Positions 25,201 through 32,734 of a stretch of 64,000 nucleotides of DNA are shown in pieces (position 1 is the first letter of the stretch; every line of letters starts with the position of its first letter). Both the position numbers and the translations under genes were made by a program. The stretch lies in contig NZ_PTJC01000007.1 in assembly GCF_002934605.1 (NCBI RefSeq), positions 248,001-312,000 of the forward strand, given 5' to 3'. The notes below the pieces were generated by a model, which was given only the letters and a program-made list of their open reading frames with translations, had not been told where the DNA came from and searched no databases. This DNA comes from Neolewinella xylanilytica. Lineage in GTDB: Bacteria > Bacteroidota > Bacteroidia > Chitinophagales > Saprospiraceae.

Positions 25201-26134
25201 CATCGGCTACACGCCGAGCCGGACGGAAAGCCCCGATCTGGACGGGGGCGGCAACGTGAATGAGAACGTCGTCATCATCTACCCGATAGACGACGACGGC
25301 GGCCCAAGCCCCGTCGACCTCTTCGGTGACCCCAACTCACCCTACATTTCTCCGGAGGACATCTACGAAGACCCTCCCTATCGGGACCCAACGGAGGTCT
25401 ATGCCCCGGCGCCGTATCAAACGCCCATCTTAAGCAGCTACGACCCCAACGACAAGCTGGTGGACGGCGGCATCGCCACGGAGGTCAACGACACCGAAGC
25501 GGACCGGCGCTGGCTCACTTACACCATCCGCTTCGAAAACACCGGCAACTTCTCCGCCAAGGACGTCTGGATCGTCGACACCCTGGACGGCCGCTTCCTG
25601 CCGGGATCTTTCACCTTCCTCGGTGCCAGCCACGCCGCGGAGGCCGACTATTACAGCGCCGAAGGCGACAGTCTGACCGTCATCCGCTTCAGCCTGGAAG
25701 ACATTTATCTGCCGTTCCAGGACAGCATCAACGACGGCTACGTCCGCTTCGCCCTTCGCGTGCGGGAGGACGTGTCTATCGGCGACACCGTGAGCAACCG
25801 GGCGGCCATCTACTTCGACCAGAATCCGCCGATCATTACCAACGTCGTGCGCAATCGCTACATCGAAGTGGAGGAGCCGAATAGCGTGGGCGGCGGAGCG
25901 CAGGAGCAGACCTGGCTGGACGTCTTCCCGAATCCCGCGACCGAGCAGCTTAGCCTACGGACCGAACGACCGGTGCGCGGCGTCCAACTCTTCGACCTCG
26001 GCGGCCGGCTGCTGGCGAATTATGGTCCCGGTACCACCACCGTCCCCCTGTACGATATACCGACCGGCGTTTACCTGCTGCGGGTGACCACCGACACGGG
26101 CGGGGTAGGCGTGAAGCGAATCGTGGTGCGGTAG
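22262..26134 (+). CDS. Large secreted beta-propeller/SdrD-like protein with type IX sorting domain
   Basis: The protein is 1290 residues with a signal peptide at about 1-26. Residues 30-740 hold repeated propeller-like blades of the kind seen in two-component regulator propellers (LWLGTNLGLYLIDPADG, TVWLAQRATN, DGDLWIAGVAGIFQL). An SdrD-B-like domain follows (VYADVNDNGRYDAGEGVPGQ). Then there is a DUF7619-like domain (SYDPNDKLVDGG, LTYTIRFENTGN, RAAIYFDQNPPI). It ends with a type IX sorting domain (VFPNPATEQLSL...IPTGVYLLRV). It is a probable surface protein. No enzyme motif is seen. It follows the LamG protein by about 150 bp and may share its control. Confidence 0.85.
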   Translation: MSRRLPVLQGMAILFGLCLSPKLVSQDIQRIDHYLVGTRISYFTGQCGEDLPEGEDRLTFCDGAGNLGVVTESLGLSGRGVLRMLPNYFNDSEIYVTRGGISIYHPDGSWENLPNIAVGVRDSRDDITNEGQIETGLVDPGGVLHFNITSTARRLYYTYDLTTKVITEVLPEINQGIVAFAYDPDDNYVYALGESFLDTRLYRNDRNTGVASFINPLDDIPESVASNINNTSFVFHDGRLWLGTNLGLYLIDPADGFSAVTLDATGGQLPLDAVNDIEFAPDGTVWLAQRATNRGALVALEIGETDTTYTEYTLPLPDNANVEVSFQDLAILDDGRITAVANNFFGYLDLDPSGVTPSWTLVDRDSLEALGLPITYTPTSVERHAGRTFYLTNDFSTGNTDRSEVLIRDSGDNFDTRNDDVPANYSFWETDRFNYLLPDHRGGLYFYSHFDNIISYLSPSDGLGSRTFENLPSVVPAVDQEGRLAYSGRDQNNRPAWDLLDWPFDRTLTGVPTSTIVTAYGNTLAFFSQSNGELIRTVNGVVVARDTLPDPTTYSSYFTIGAGDDGRLWLAGQDRGQGIPILSYDPATGDTTRFTPGRTTGNPVRILAGPDGEMYFLAQRGLVYFDGADYYVHTQQDFSELSGIRDGVVDTLGRMFLLANGDGALHQVTDLDATPAFATRRLTELLPFIDSRGGDKLALDADGDLWIAGVAGIFQLTDELTAPAFRPRGTDYVLRGRVYADVNDNGRYDAGEGVPGQPVAITVNGVTRLRLTDDAGTYASLVREENTEYRVTLTSLNRIYYASDRQKAVTVGGADRDYTVPDFRLEVKDYSSLYFQTANKLGAWGFQRRGFDNVFTTAVTNLSTTKTFRDLEIGFVYFNQQPGTDNPLPDVLGVRLTRLTPTGVPLLVNNVVIQPRDHSWFVSGISPTQYDQESVSVQPDIVAVPDSVTTSVTLDALAPRETLIIEIETDLFQASSNGVVIGYTPSRTESPDLDGGGNVNENVVIIYPIDDDGGPSPVDLFGDPNSPYISPEDIYEDPPYRDPTEVYAPAPYQTPILSSYDPNDKLVDGGIATEVNDTEADRRWLTYTIRFENTGNFSAKDVWIVDTLDGRFLPGSFTFLGASHAAEADYYSAEGDSLTVIRFSLEDIYLPFQDSINDGYVRFALRVREDVSIGDTVSNRAAIYFDQNPPIITNVVRNRYIEVEEPNSVGGGAQEQTWLDVFPNPATEQLSLRTERPVRGVQLFDLGGRLLANYGPGTTTVPLYDIPTGVYLLRVTTDTGGVGVKRIVVR

Positions 26135-26159
26135 CCGCTGCCGGCGGGTTTTGGAACTC

Positions 26160-26254
26160 GCTGCTGGAAGCAGCGTTTTTCCTGCGCTGCCGGAGACAGC
26201 TTTTTACTATCGCTGCCGGAGGCAGCGTTGTACTATCGCTGCCGAGAGACAGCG
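26160..26254. repeat. Four tandem hairpins at a convergent gene end
   Basis: Four short palindromes at a period of about 25 bases lie between the convergent genes ending at 26134 and 26233: GCTGCTGGAAGCAGC (about 26160), GCTGCCGGAGACAGC (about 26186), CGCTGCCGGAGGCAGCG (26211-26227) and CGCTGCCGAGAGACAGCG (about 26237). The first two are followed by T runs. The last one extends into the end of the reverse-strand gene. They probably act as a bidirectional terminator or RNA-stability element; the repetition suggests recent duplication. Confidence 0.65.
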
Positions 26255-27600
26255 TCGTACTGGATCACCAGCACCCAATCGTTGCCCCGGGCCGGTTCGA
26301 AGGGCGGGTCGTAAACGTAGGCGTCGCCCACCGATTCCGGCGTTATGGAGATGGTTTCGCCCGAACGCGGATTGAACCATTCCGTTACGGCCCCGTCGCC
26401 GATGCGACCGGCGGGTAACCGCAATACGTCACCGTAGGGGGTGTAGGCGATTAATAGGGAATAATCTTCGTTACGGGCCAGTACCACCTCCCGGCCGCTG
26501 CTGTTGGGGGCATCGCGGAGCAGGTCAGGGTCGGGCCGGAGATCGTAGTAGGGTAGGGACTGCATGAGTCGTCCGAGGTGCCCGATCTGCGCGGCACCGG
26601 GGTAGTCGAGCGCCTCCGGCCAGGGGGTGCGGGAATGGCTGATGGGGTCGCGACCGGGGAGCCACATCTGCCAGATGTTGTGGTTGCCGAAGGTGTGACC
26701 GGCGGTACCCGAGAGCACGCTCCACCAGGCGGCCTGTCGCGCGTCGAAGTCGTCGAACCACCCGTTGGCCGGCCGCCAGTTGATGGGATGGTCCTCGTAG
26801 AGGGGCTCGCCGTTGATGACGGGTTTCCCCGGATCGGCGGCGCGCACCCGGGGCGGGAAGTCGTAGTTCTGCTTGTCTTCGCGGCGCCCGTGGCCGCTCT
26901 GGAACAGGTGGAAATCGATCCAGTCTTCGCCGGCGAAGAAATCGCTGGACCGGCCGCTGCCCTGGGGGTGGTACGTGATCAGCTGTCGGTCGCCGACGGC
27001 CTCCCGCAGCCCCGCCGCCATCGCCCGTACGATGGCCAGGTCCTCGGGGTTTTCCGGATTGCGGTCACCGCCGAGGATCCAGATTACATTGTGGTCGCCG
27101 TAGCGCTCCCCGAGCATCCGGCCGTAGGTGCGGGCATTCGCCGGGGTGAAGATCTCGGGGCCCACGCCCCATTTTTTATTGAATTTGTCGCCCCAGGTCG
27201 GGAGCAGACCCAGGAAGATCCCGAGGCTGTCGGCCATTTTCGCTACCCGGTCGACGTAGGTGAAGTAGGCTTCGTTCCAGCGGGTGGGGTCCAGCTCCTG
27301 CAGCGGTAGATCCCCGTAGCTGTTCGGTACGGTCAGTCCCTCCAACTCGGCGAGTACGACCGTCTGGATGACGTTGAAGCCTTTTTCGGCCCGGTCTTCC
27401 AGGTAGTTCCTTGCCTCGTCTTCCGTGCTACGGTGCAGCAATTCCCAGGCGGTATCGCCGAGGTAAAAGAAGGGCTCGCCGGTGGTGCGTTCGAGGTGGG
27501 TACCGCTTTTGCTGATGCCGAGGCCCGTCTGGGCGGATAAGGTGCCAGTGGCGGCACTCGCGATGGCGAGTATGAGACAGGTGATCGAAGCGATGCGCAT
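26233..27600 (-). CDS. Apiosidase-like glycoside hydrolase (DUF4038 family)
   Basis: The 455-residue protein has a signal peptide (MRIASITCLILAIASAATG, ending LSAQ). A TIM-barrel of the DUF4038/apiosidase-like type follows (GEPFFYLGDTAWELLHRSTE, HNVIWILGGDRNPE, PVINGEPLYEDHPINW, AGHTFGNHNIWQMW). A C-terminal beta-sandwich completes the architecture (LLIAYTPYGDVLRLP, VTEWFNPRSGE). The acidic residues in GGDRN and NGEP are the likely catalytic site. The family cleaves apiose or related sugars from plant rhamnogalacturonan, but this substrate is not fixed for all members. The ATG at 27600 was chosen because it begins the signal peptide; the frame is open to 27741. Confidence 0.85.
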   Translation of the reverse strand: MRIASITCLILAIASAATGTLSAQTGLGISKSGTHLERTTGEPFFYLGDTAWELLHRSTEDEARNYLEDRAEKGFNVIQTVVLAELEGLTVPNSYGDLPLQELDPTRWNEAYFTYVDRVAKMADSLGIFLGLLPTWGDKFNKKWGVGPEIFTPANARTYGRMLGERYGDHNVIWILGGDRNPENPEDLAIVRAMAAGLREAVGDRQLITYHPQGSGRSSDFFAGEDWIDFHLFQSGHGRREDKQNYDFPPRVRAADPGKPVINGEPLYEDHPINWRPANGWFDDFDARQAAWWSVLSGTAGHTFGNHNIWQMWLPGRDPISHSRTPWPEALDYPGAAQIGHLGRLMQSLPYYDLRPDPDLLRDAPNSSGREVVLARNEDYSLLIAYTPYGDVLRLPAGRIGDGAVTEWFNPRSGETISITPESVGDAYVYDPPFEPARGNDWVLVIQYDAVSRQR

Positions 27601-27828
27601 AGGCCACCTAATATACGCCACGGGGCTGCACGGTGGTCGTTCCCGTGGCCCATTTCGTCCGCATACCCGCTCGTGTAGAATGGTCGAAAATGCAGGAGAA
27701 CTGGTCGGTACACTGAAGCATTCAAGCGGATACCGCAACACGACGTCAGGCGGTCAAATATCTTTATTAACCATTCCGCAAAACTGTCCGGAAGACCTTC
27801 CGCGGTATGGTTTTTAAATATATACCTT

Positions 27829-28593
27829 ATGCACACCAAACCCATTTTTATTTATTTATCGGCCGTGCTTCTTCTCCTGGGGATGGCTTGTGCCCCCCGG
27901 CAGTTGGAAAAGCCGTATCCCGCGCCCCGTACCGAGCGCCAATACACGAAGGCGGTGGCCGACGCCGCCAATCCGCGACCCGAAAAGGTTTACCGATCGT
28001 TGCTGCCGATCGTTCCCGATAATGGTGCACTTGTCCGCCGGGTGATTGCCGGGGAGGAGTATGTCCTGGTTTCATCCTGGAAGGACGACACCACCTTTTA
28101 CCGCAACGACTCGGTAAGCGGATTCTACCATACCGGCAGCTACCCGATTTGGGTGACCGCCGCCCCCCAGTTGCGGGATATTTGCTCGCCTAAGCATTTC
28201 GGCCGCCGGGAGGGCGTCGATCTCCGACTTAAGCAGTTGTTCGGAATGCCGCCTACGGTCAGCAAGCGCTACTTCGTGGAATTCTGGGTGAGGCCGGCCG
28301 ATCTCTACCGACCCTGCCCCGACCCGGAAGTGGAGGACGGCGAGTGCGGCCTCGCCTTTACCGACCGGTCGACGCCGGAACACCAAGAATGGATCAATAC
28401 CCAGCGACTTGCGTCTTATTCCCATACTGATCGCTACGCCAATTACCCGTGGACGCAGTTGGGGTACACCTACGATTGGAGCCCGCGCAAACGGTCGACG
28501 GTCGGACTGAGCGAGTTCGTGATCGGCCGCAACAAACGAGTTGTAGTCAACGGAATTTATACCACGGCGGAATACTGTCAGGTAGCGCAGTAA
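27829..28593 (+). CDS. Lipoprotein of unknown function
   Basis: The 254-residue protein has a lipoprotein signal (LLLLGMAC, lipidated Cys about residue 21). I recognise no family. The central part contains a conserved-looking block (FWVRPADLYRPCPDPEVEDG, ending ECGL) and an aromatic block (LASYSHTDRYANYPWTQLGY, followed by TYDWSP), which suggests a beta-rich periplasmic or outer-membrane-attached protein. It is divergent from the glycosidase gene, with about 230 bases between the two starts. A TATCTTTA sequence near 27759 resembles a weak -7 box for this gene. Confidence 0.75.
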   Translation: MHTKPIFIYLSAVLLLLGMACAPRQLEKPYPAPRTERQYTKAVADAANPRPEKVYRSLLPIVPDNGALVRRVIAGEEYVLVSSWKDDTTFYRNDSVSGFYHTGSYPIWVTAAPQLRDICSPKHFGRREGVDLRLKQLFGMPPTVSKRYFVEFWVRPADLYRPCPDPEVEDGECGLAFTDRSTPEHQEWINTQRLASYSHTDRYANYPWTQLGYTYDWSPRKRSTVGLSEFVIGRNKRVVVNGIYTTAEYCQVAQ

Positions 28594-28601
28594 TACCTTC
28601 G

Positions 28602-29072
28602 TCAGTGGTGTTCCGCCCGGTGCAGCTCCCCGCCCACGATCGCCGTGGCGTAGGCCGTCCAGACGATGACGGGGGCCGTCAGGTAGGCCGCGACGGCGTT
28701 GACCGGCAGGAGCACGGTGACCACCAGCGTGGCGAAGGCAATGACGGTAAAATTGCCCCACAGGCCGTACCATAGGGCCGATACCCCCGTTAGTTTCTCC
28801 AATCCGAGGGTGTAATAGGCATAGCTGGCACACAAGACCGCCAGCGCAACCAGCCAGCCCTGCGCTCCGTCGGGTCCTTCAAGGCCCAGTCGGTAATGGG
28901 CTACCCCCAGCAAGGTGAAGAGCACGAACCAGGCCACGGGAATCAGAAAGCCGGGCGGCGCGTACCAAAGCCGGTGGCCGTCGTCCTGGTCGAATTTCAG
29001 TCCGAGGAAGGGGGCCGGCAGATTGACGCCGACCAGGATCAGGTAAAAGAGGGCGATGTGGAGGAGGAGCAT
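28602..29072 (-). CDS. TspO/MBR-family tryptophan-rich membrane protein
   Basis: The 156-residue protein has five membrane segments, the count and length expected for TspO. Diagnostic features are the PPGFLIPVAWFVLF segment and the fourth helix ALWYGLWGNFTVIAFATLVV. TspO proteins bind porphyrins and related ligands and are linked to stress and tetrapyrrole handling. I chose ATG 29072, since upstream residues to 29240 do not look like TspO. It lies eight bases from the lipoprotein stop at 28593 and is convergent with it. Confidence 0.75.
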   Translation of the reverse strand: MLLLHIALFYLILVGVNLPAPFLGLKFDQDDGHRLWYAPPGFLIPVAWFVLFTLLGVAHYRLGLEGPDGAQGWLVALAVLCASYAYYTLGLEKLTGVSALWYGLWGNFTVIAFATLVVTVLLPVNAVAAYLTAPVIVWTAYATAIVGGELHRAEHH

Positions 29073-29170
29073 GGCGATGGGAAGGGTTGGGTGGGAAGGG
29101 GCAAGCACCGACGGGTGCATTGGGGCGGTTGACCCAAGCTTGAGGAAATTACGGGAATTCTTGGACAGAT

Positions 29171-29197
29171 TCTTCTCCCGCGCCCCGGCGCCCAAAA
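29171..29197 (+). repeat. GC-rich dispersed motif (variant)
   Basis: TCTTCTCCCGCGCCCCGGCG followed by CCCAAAA. It differs from the consensus by a few bases but keeps its length and the TCTTC and GCGCCCAAA flanks. It lies in the divergent region between tspO and the ABC-F gene. Confidence 0.5.
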
Positions 29198-29300
29198 AAA
29201 ATTCGGAGCTGAAGATCGGGCTGCGGCGATGCCCACGCATTCAGTCATTCACGAATTCAGCTTCTCGCCCATACAACTATTCTCCCGTTCACCAATTGAT

Positions 29301-29308
29301 TACCTTTG
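29301..29308 (+). promoter_or_regulatory. -7 promoter box for the ABC-F gene
   Basis: TACCTTTG matches TAnnTTTG and lies 22 bases before the ATG at 29330. No clear -33 element is seen. Confidence 0.45.
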
Positions 29309-29329
29309 CGCCCTTAAAATCAGCCATCT

Positions 29330-30964
29330 ATGCTCTCCGTCCAAGACCTGCTCGTCCAATTCGGCAAACGCGTCCTATTCAATGAGGTGAACCTGAATTT
29401 CGTACGCGGCAATTGCTACGGGATCATCGGTGCCAACGGCGCCGGAAAGTCGACCTTTTTGAAGGTGCTGTCGGGCGAGCTGGTGCCCAACCGCGGCTCC
29501 GCCAGCCTGGAGCCCGGCAACCGGATGGCCGTGCTGAGCCAGAATCACTTCGGTTTCGAGGATAAGGTCGTGCTCGACGTGGTCAAAATGGGTCACGAAG
29601 AGCTCTACGCCATCGAGCAGGAGAAGAACGCCATCTACATGGATCCCGAGGCAAGCGACGCCGACGGAATGCGTGCCGCCGAGCTCGAGAACAAGTACGG
29701 CGAAATGGGCGGCTGGACGGCCGACTCCGACGCCGCCGAACTGCTCTCCAATATGGGCATCACCGAAGATCTCCACTACAAAATGATGGAGGAGCTCAAC
29801 GGTTCGGAAAAGGTGAAGGTGCTGCTGGCTCAGGCGCTGTTCGGTAACCCCGACATCCTGCTGCTGGACGAACCGACGAACGACCTCGACGCCCACACCG
29901 TCCACTGGCTGGCCGACTTCCTCGCCGATTTCCCCAACACGGTGATCGTCGTGAGCCACGACCGCTACTTCCTCGACATGGTGTGCACCCACATCGTCGA
30001 CATCGACCGTCAGCAAGCATCCATCTACACCGGTAACTATAGTTTCTGGTACCAGTCGAGCCAGCTCGCCGCCCAGCAACTGCAGAATAAGAACAAGAAG
30101 ATGGAGCAGAAAAAGGCCGAGATGATGGAGTTCATCCAGCGCTTCTCCGCCAACGCCTCGAAGTCGAAGCAGGCCACCAGCCGCAAGAAGGCGCTCGAAA
30201 AGCTCGACTTCACCGAGATCAAGCCCTCCAGCCGGCGCTACCCCTTCATCGCCTTCCAGCCCGAACGGGAGCCCGGCGACCAGATCCTGAAGGTAACCAA
30301 CCTGAGCAAGACCTCGCCCGATGGCACCGTACTGTTCAAGAACGTCAGCTTTACGATGAACAGTCCCGACAAGATTGCCCTACTCAGTAAGGACGCCGCG
30401 GCCCTCACCGCCTTCTACGAGGTGCTGGCCGGCATCGAAAAGCCCGACAGCGGCACGATGGAATGGGGGCAAACCATCACCCCTCAGTACCTGCCCAACG
30501 AGAACAACGGCTTCTTTACCGAGGAAGTCGGCCGCCTGGACCTGGTTGAATGGCTCCGCCAGTACAGCCAAAACAAGGACGAGCAATTCATCCGCGGCTT
30601 CCTGGGCCGGATGCTCTTCGGCGGGGAAGAAGTACACAAGCAGGTGAAAGTCCTCAGTGGGGGCGAGAAGGTGCGCTGCATGATGTCGAAAGCCATGCTC
30701 AACCACCCGAATTTCCTACTCCTGGACGAGCCCACCAACCACCTCGACCTCGAATCCATTACCGCCCTCAACAACGCACTGAAGGATTTCAAGGGCAACC
30801 TCATCATGAGCAGCCACGACCACGAGCTCACCAACACCGTCTGTAATCGTATCATCGAGGTCGGGCCCAAGGGCATGATCGATTCGCTGATGACTTACGA
30901 TGAGTTTCTGGAATCGGACGTGATCGAGCAGAAGCGGGAGGGAGTTTATGCGTTAGTGGGGTAG
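29330..30964 (+). CDS. ABC-F family ATPase, YbiT-like, with degenerate second ATP site
   Basis: The 544-residue cytosolic protein has two ABC domains and no membrane segment, as in ABC-F ribosome-associated translation factors. Domain 1 has Walker A GANGAGKST (about 36-44), a non-standard signature LNGSEK, and Walker B LLLDEPTNDLD. The linker carries the family region FSANASKSKQATSRKKALEK. Domain 2 keeps LSGGEK and LLLDEPTNHLDLES, but its Walker A is replaced by LLSKDAAALTAF, without the GK(S/T) lysine. Length and order match YbiT. It probably acts on the ribosome rather than as a transporter. The missing second P-loop suggests that only one composite site hydrolyses ATP. Confidence 0.88.
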   Translation: MLSVQDLLVQFGKRVLFNEVNLNFVRGNCYGIIGANGAGKSTFLKVLSGELVPNRGSASLEPGNRMAVLSQNHFGFEDKVVLDVVKMGHEELYAIEQEKNAIYMDPEASDADGMRAAELENKYGEMGGWTADSDAAELLSNMGITEDLHYKMMEELNGSEKVKVLLAQALFGNPDILLLDEPTNDLDAHTVHWLADFLADFPNTVIVVSHDRYFLDMVCTHIVDIDRQQASIYTGNYSFWYQSSQLAAQQLQNKNKKMEQKKAEMMEFIQRFSANASKSKQATSRKKALEKLDFTEIKPSSRRYPFIAFQPEREPGDQILKVTNLSKTSPDGTVLFKNVSFTMNSPDKIALLSKDAAALTAFYEVLAGIEKPDSGTMEWGQTITPQYLPNENNGFFTEEVGRLDLVEWLRQYSQNKDEQFIRGFLGRMLFGGEEVHKQVKVLSGGEKVRCMMSKAMLNHPNFLLLDEPTNHLDLESITALNNALKDFKGNLIMSSHDHELTNTVCNRIIEVGPKGMIDSLMTYDEFLESDVIEQKREGVYALVG

Positions 30965-30970
30965 GGGGGG

Positions 30971-31330
30971 CTCCCTTCGGTCGCGGTTAGTCTTTTAGTG
31001 GCTTCCTGCGGTCGCCTTTAGTCACTCCCTTCGGTCGTGGTTAGTCTTTTAGTGGCTCCCTGCGGTCGCCTTTAGTCGCTCCCTGCGGTCGTGGTTAGTC
31101 TTTTAGTGGCTCCCTGCGGTCGCGGTTAGTCTTTTAGTGGCTCCCTGCGGTCGCCTTTAGTCGCTCCCTGCGGTCGTGGTTAGTCTTTTAGTGGCTCCCT
31201 GCGGTCGCGGTTAGTCTTTTAGTGGCTCCCTGCGGTCGCCTTTAGTCGCTCCCTGCGGTCGTGGTTAGTCTTTTAGTGGCTCCCTGCGGTCGCGGTTAGT
31301 CTTTAAGTGGCTTCATGTGGTCGCGGTTAG
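30971..31330. repeat. Tandem array with 85-bp higher-order period
   Basis: The 360-bp array is built from variants of CTCCCTGCGGTCGCGGTTAG plus TCTTTTAGTGG. Three sub-units alternate (GTCGCCTTTAGTC, GTCGTGGTTAGTCTTTTAGTG, GTCGCGGTTAGTCTTTTAGTG, each joined by GCTCCCTGCG) to give an exact 85-bp period: the GTCGCC boundary falls at 31065, 31150 and 31235. The edges are degenerate. It starts just after the ABC-F stop. A related piece lies inverted at 39313-39428. There are no unique spacers, so this is not a CRISPR array. Confidence 0.9.
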
Positions 31331-31544
31331 TGGGTGTGGGCGACGACTGAAGCCGGACACTACGAGGTCTATCAACACGCGCAGGTCCTCTGCCACCGGT
31401 ACCGGAAAAGCGTACGACCTCGAAGTGTCGCCGACGTCAGGAGGTACCTTCGAGTGTCGGGACGGGTCGGGTCAAAGCAACCCTGGCCCCGTGACCCCGT
31501 TTTCCCCTTAGCTTCCTTAGCCCCTTGTTGAGTACCTTTCCCCG

Positions 31545-32450
31545 ATGCCCCCCTTCGACTACTTCGTGGCCATAGACTGGAGTGCCCGTAACAAACCCAG
31601 TCCGGCGAAACCGACCAAAGACGCCATCTGGATAGGCGAAGCGACGGCGACCGGGCCCGTGCGTACCCGATACTTTCGTACCCGGCAGGCGTGCTGCGAT
31701 TACCTGGAAGAGAAACTGCTGCGGTACCGAAAGAAGCGGGTGCTGGTAGGATGGGATTTCGCCTTCGGTTATCCAAAGGGTTTAGCCAAGGCGCTACGGT
31801 TAGCGGACAAACCCGGCTGGCGGGCCGTCTGGGATCATTTGGCGGAGTACATCGAGGACGACGCCCGAAATGACAACAATCGCTTCCGGGTAGGCGCCCT
31901 CCTCAACGAACGCATCATGGCACTTAGCGGGCCGTTCTGGGGCGTTCCGATAGGACAGAGCGGTATCTTCCTGGGCAGCAAACGGGACTTCGAATACCCG
32001 GTGCGCACCAGAAAGGGCTTTTTGCGGGAGCGGCGCTACGTCGAGATGCTCAATTTGCGGCTGCAACCCGCGTGGAAGCTGGCGTACGCCGGCAGCGTAG
32101 GCAGCCAGGCGCTACTGGGTATCCCCCGGGTGCGGGCCCTGCGCGACCACGAAAAATTGCGGGACGTCTCCCGGATCTGGCCGTTCGAAACGGCTGCGGA
32201 AGGGGCAAACGCGGGCGCCGGAAGCGCGGGTGCGGCGATCGTCCACGCGGAAATCTATCCCAGCCTGTTAGCCGTTCCCCGCCGAAAGGGGCAGATCCTC
32301 GACCGGGAGCAGGTAAAAACGTTCGTGGAATGGCTACAGGAACAACAGCGCGCCGGCACCCTTCCCACCCTGCTGGACCGTCCGTGGGGGGAGGACCCGA
32401 AGCTGCACCGACGGGTGGTGAAGCACGAGGGTTGGGTGCTGGGGTTGTAG
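31545..32450 (+). CDS. Predicted RNase H-fold protein, DUF429-like
   Basis: The protein is 301 residues, cytosolic, with no signal. It opens with YFVAIDWSARNKPSPAKPTK, an Asp-containing first strand of the kind used by RNase H-like nucleases such as DUF429 proteins. A second strand is KRVLVGWDFAFGYP, and a later acidic strand is AAIVHAEIYPSLLAV. Similar proteins are sometimes annotated as cobalamin or molybdopterin biosynthesis proteins without evidence. The fold call is by pattern; the function is unknown. It stands alone between the tandem array and purH. Confidence 0.6.
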   Translation: MPPFDYFVAIDWSARNKPSPAKPTKDAIWIGEATATGPVRTRYFRTRQACCDYLEEKLLRYRKKRVLVGWDFAFGYPKGLAKALRLADKPGWRAVWDHLAEYIEDDARNDNNRFRVGALLNERIMALSGPFWGVPIGQSGIFLGSKRDFEYPVRTRKGFLRERRYVEMLNLRLQPAWKLAYAGSVGSQALLGIPRVRALRDHEKLRDVSRIWPFETAAEGANAGAGSAGAAIVHAEIYPSLLAVPRRKGQILDREQVKTFVEWLQEQQRAGTLPTLLDRPWGEDPKLHRRVVKHEGWVLGL

Positions 32451-32672
32451 TGGTTCGTCAGCTCCGGCTCCGGAAGTGTTCCGTGGTATACGGTTTTGTA
32501 TACGCCGCGCGCCGGAGCCCACGAGCCATAAGCTCCACTTAGCGATGCCAGCGTCCTTTTGATGTGGTTCCCCCGGTTCCCAAGCTCCGGCCCGGGAAGG
32601 CTCCAATCCGTTACTTCACCCATCGCCAACCGGAGCGCGGCAACCCGCAAAAGAAACCATAGAAATCCTTCG

Positions 32673-32680
32673 TATCTTTG
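32673..32680 (+). promoter_or_regulatory. -7 promoter box for purH
   Basis: TATCTTTG matches TAnnTTTG exactly, 54 bases before the purH ATG. A -33 TTTG at the ideal spacing is not obvious. Confidence 0.5.
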
Positions 32681-32734
32681 CGGCCCCAAACCAACAGGTG
32701 TTCCACGCTAGGTGGAATTCACGAAAACGTGCCT

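Noticed and set aside
30971-31330. CRISPR array
   Set aside because: The units abut as variants of one another with no unique spacers, and no cas genes are nearby.
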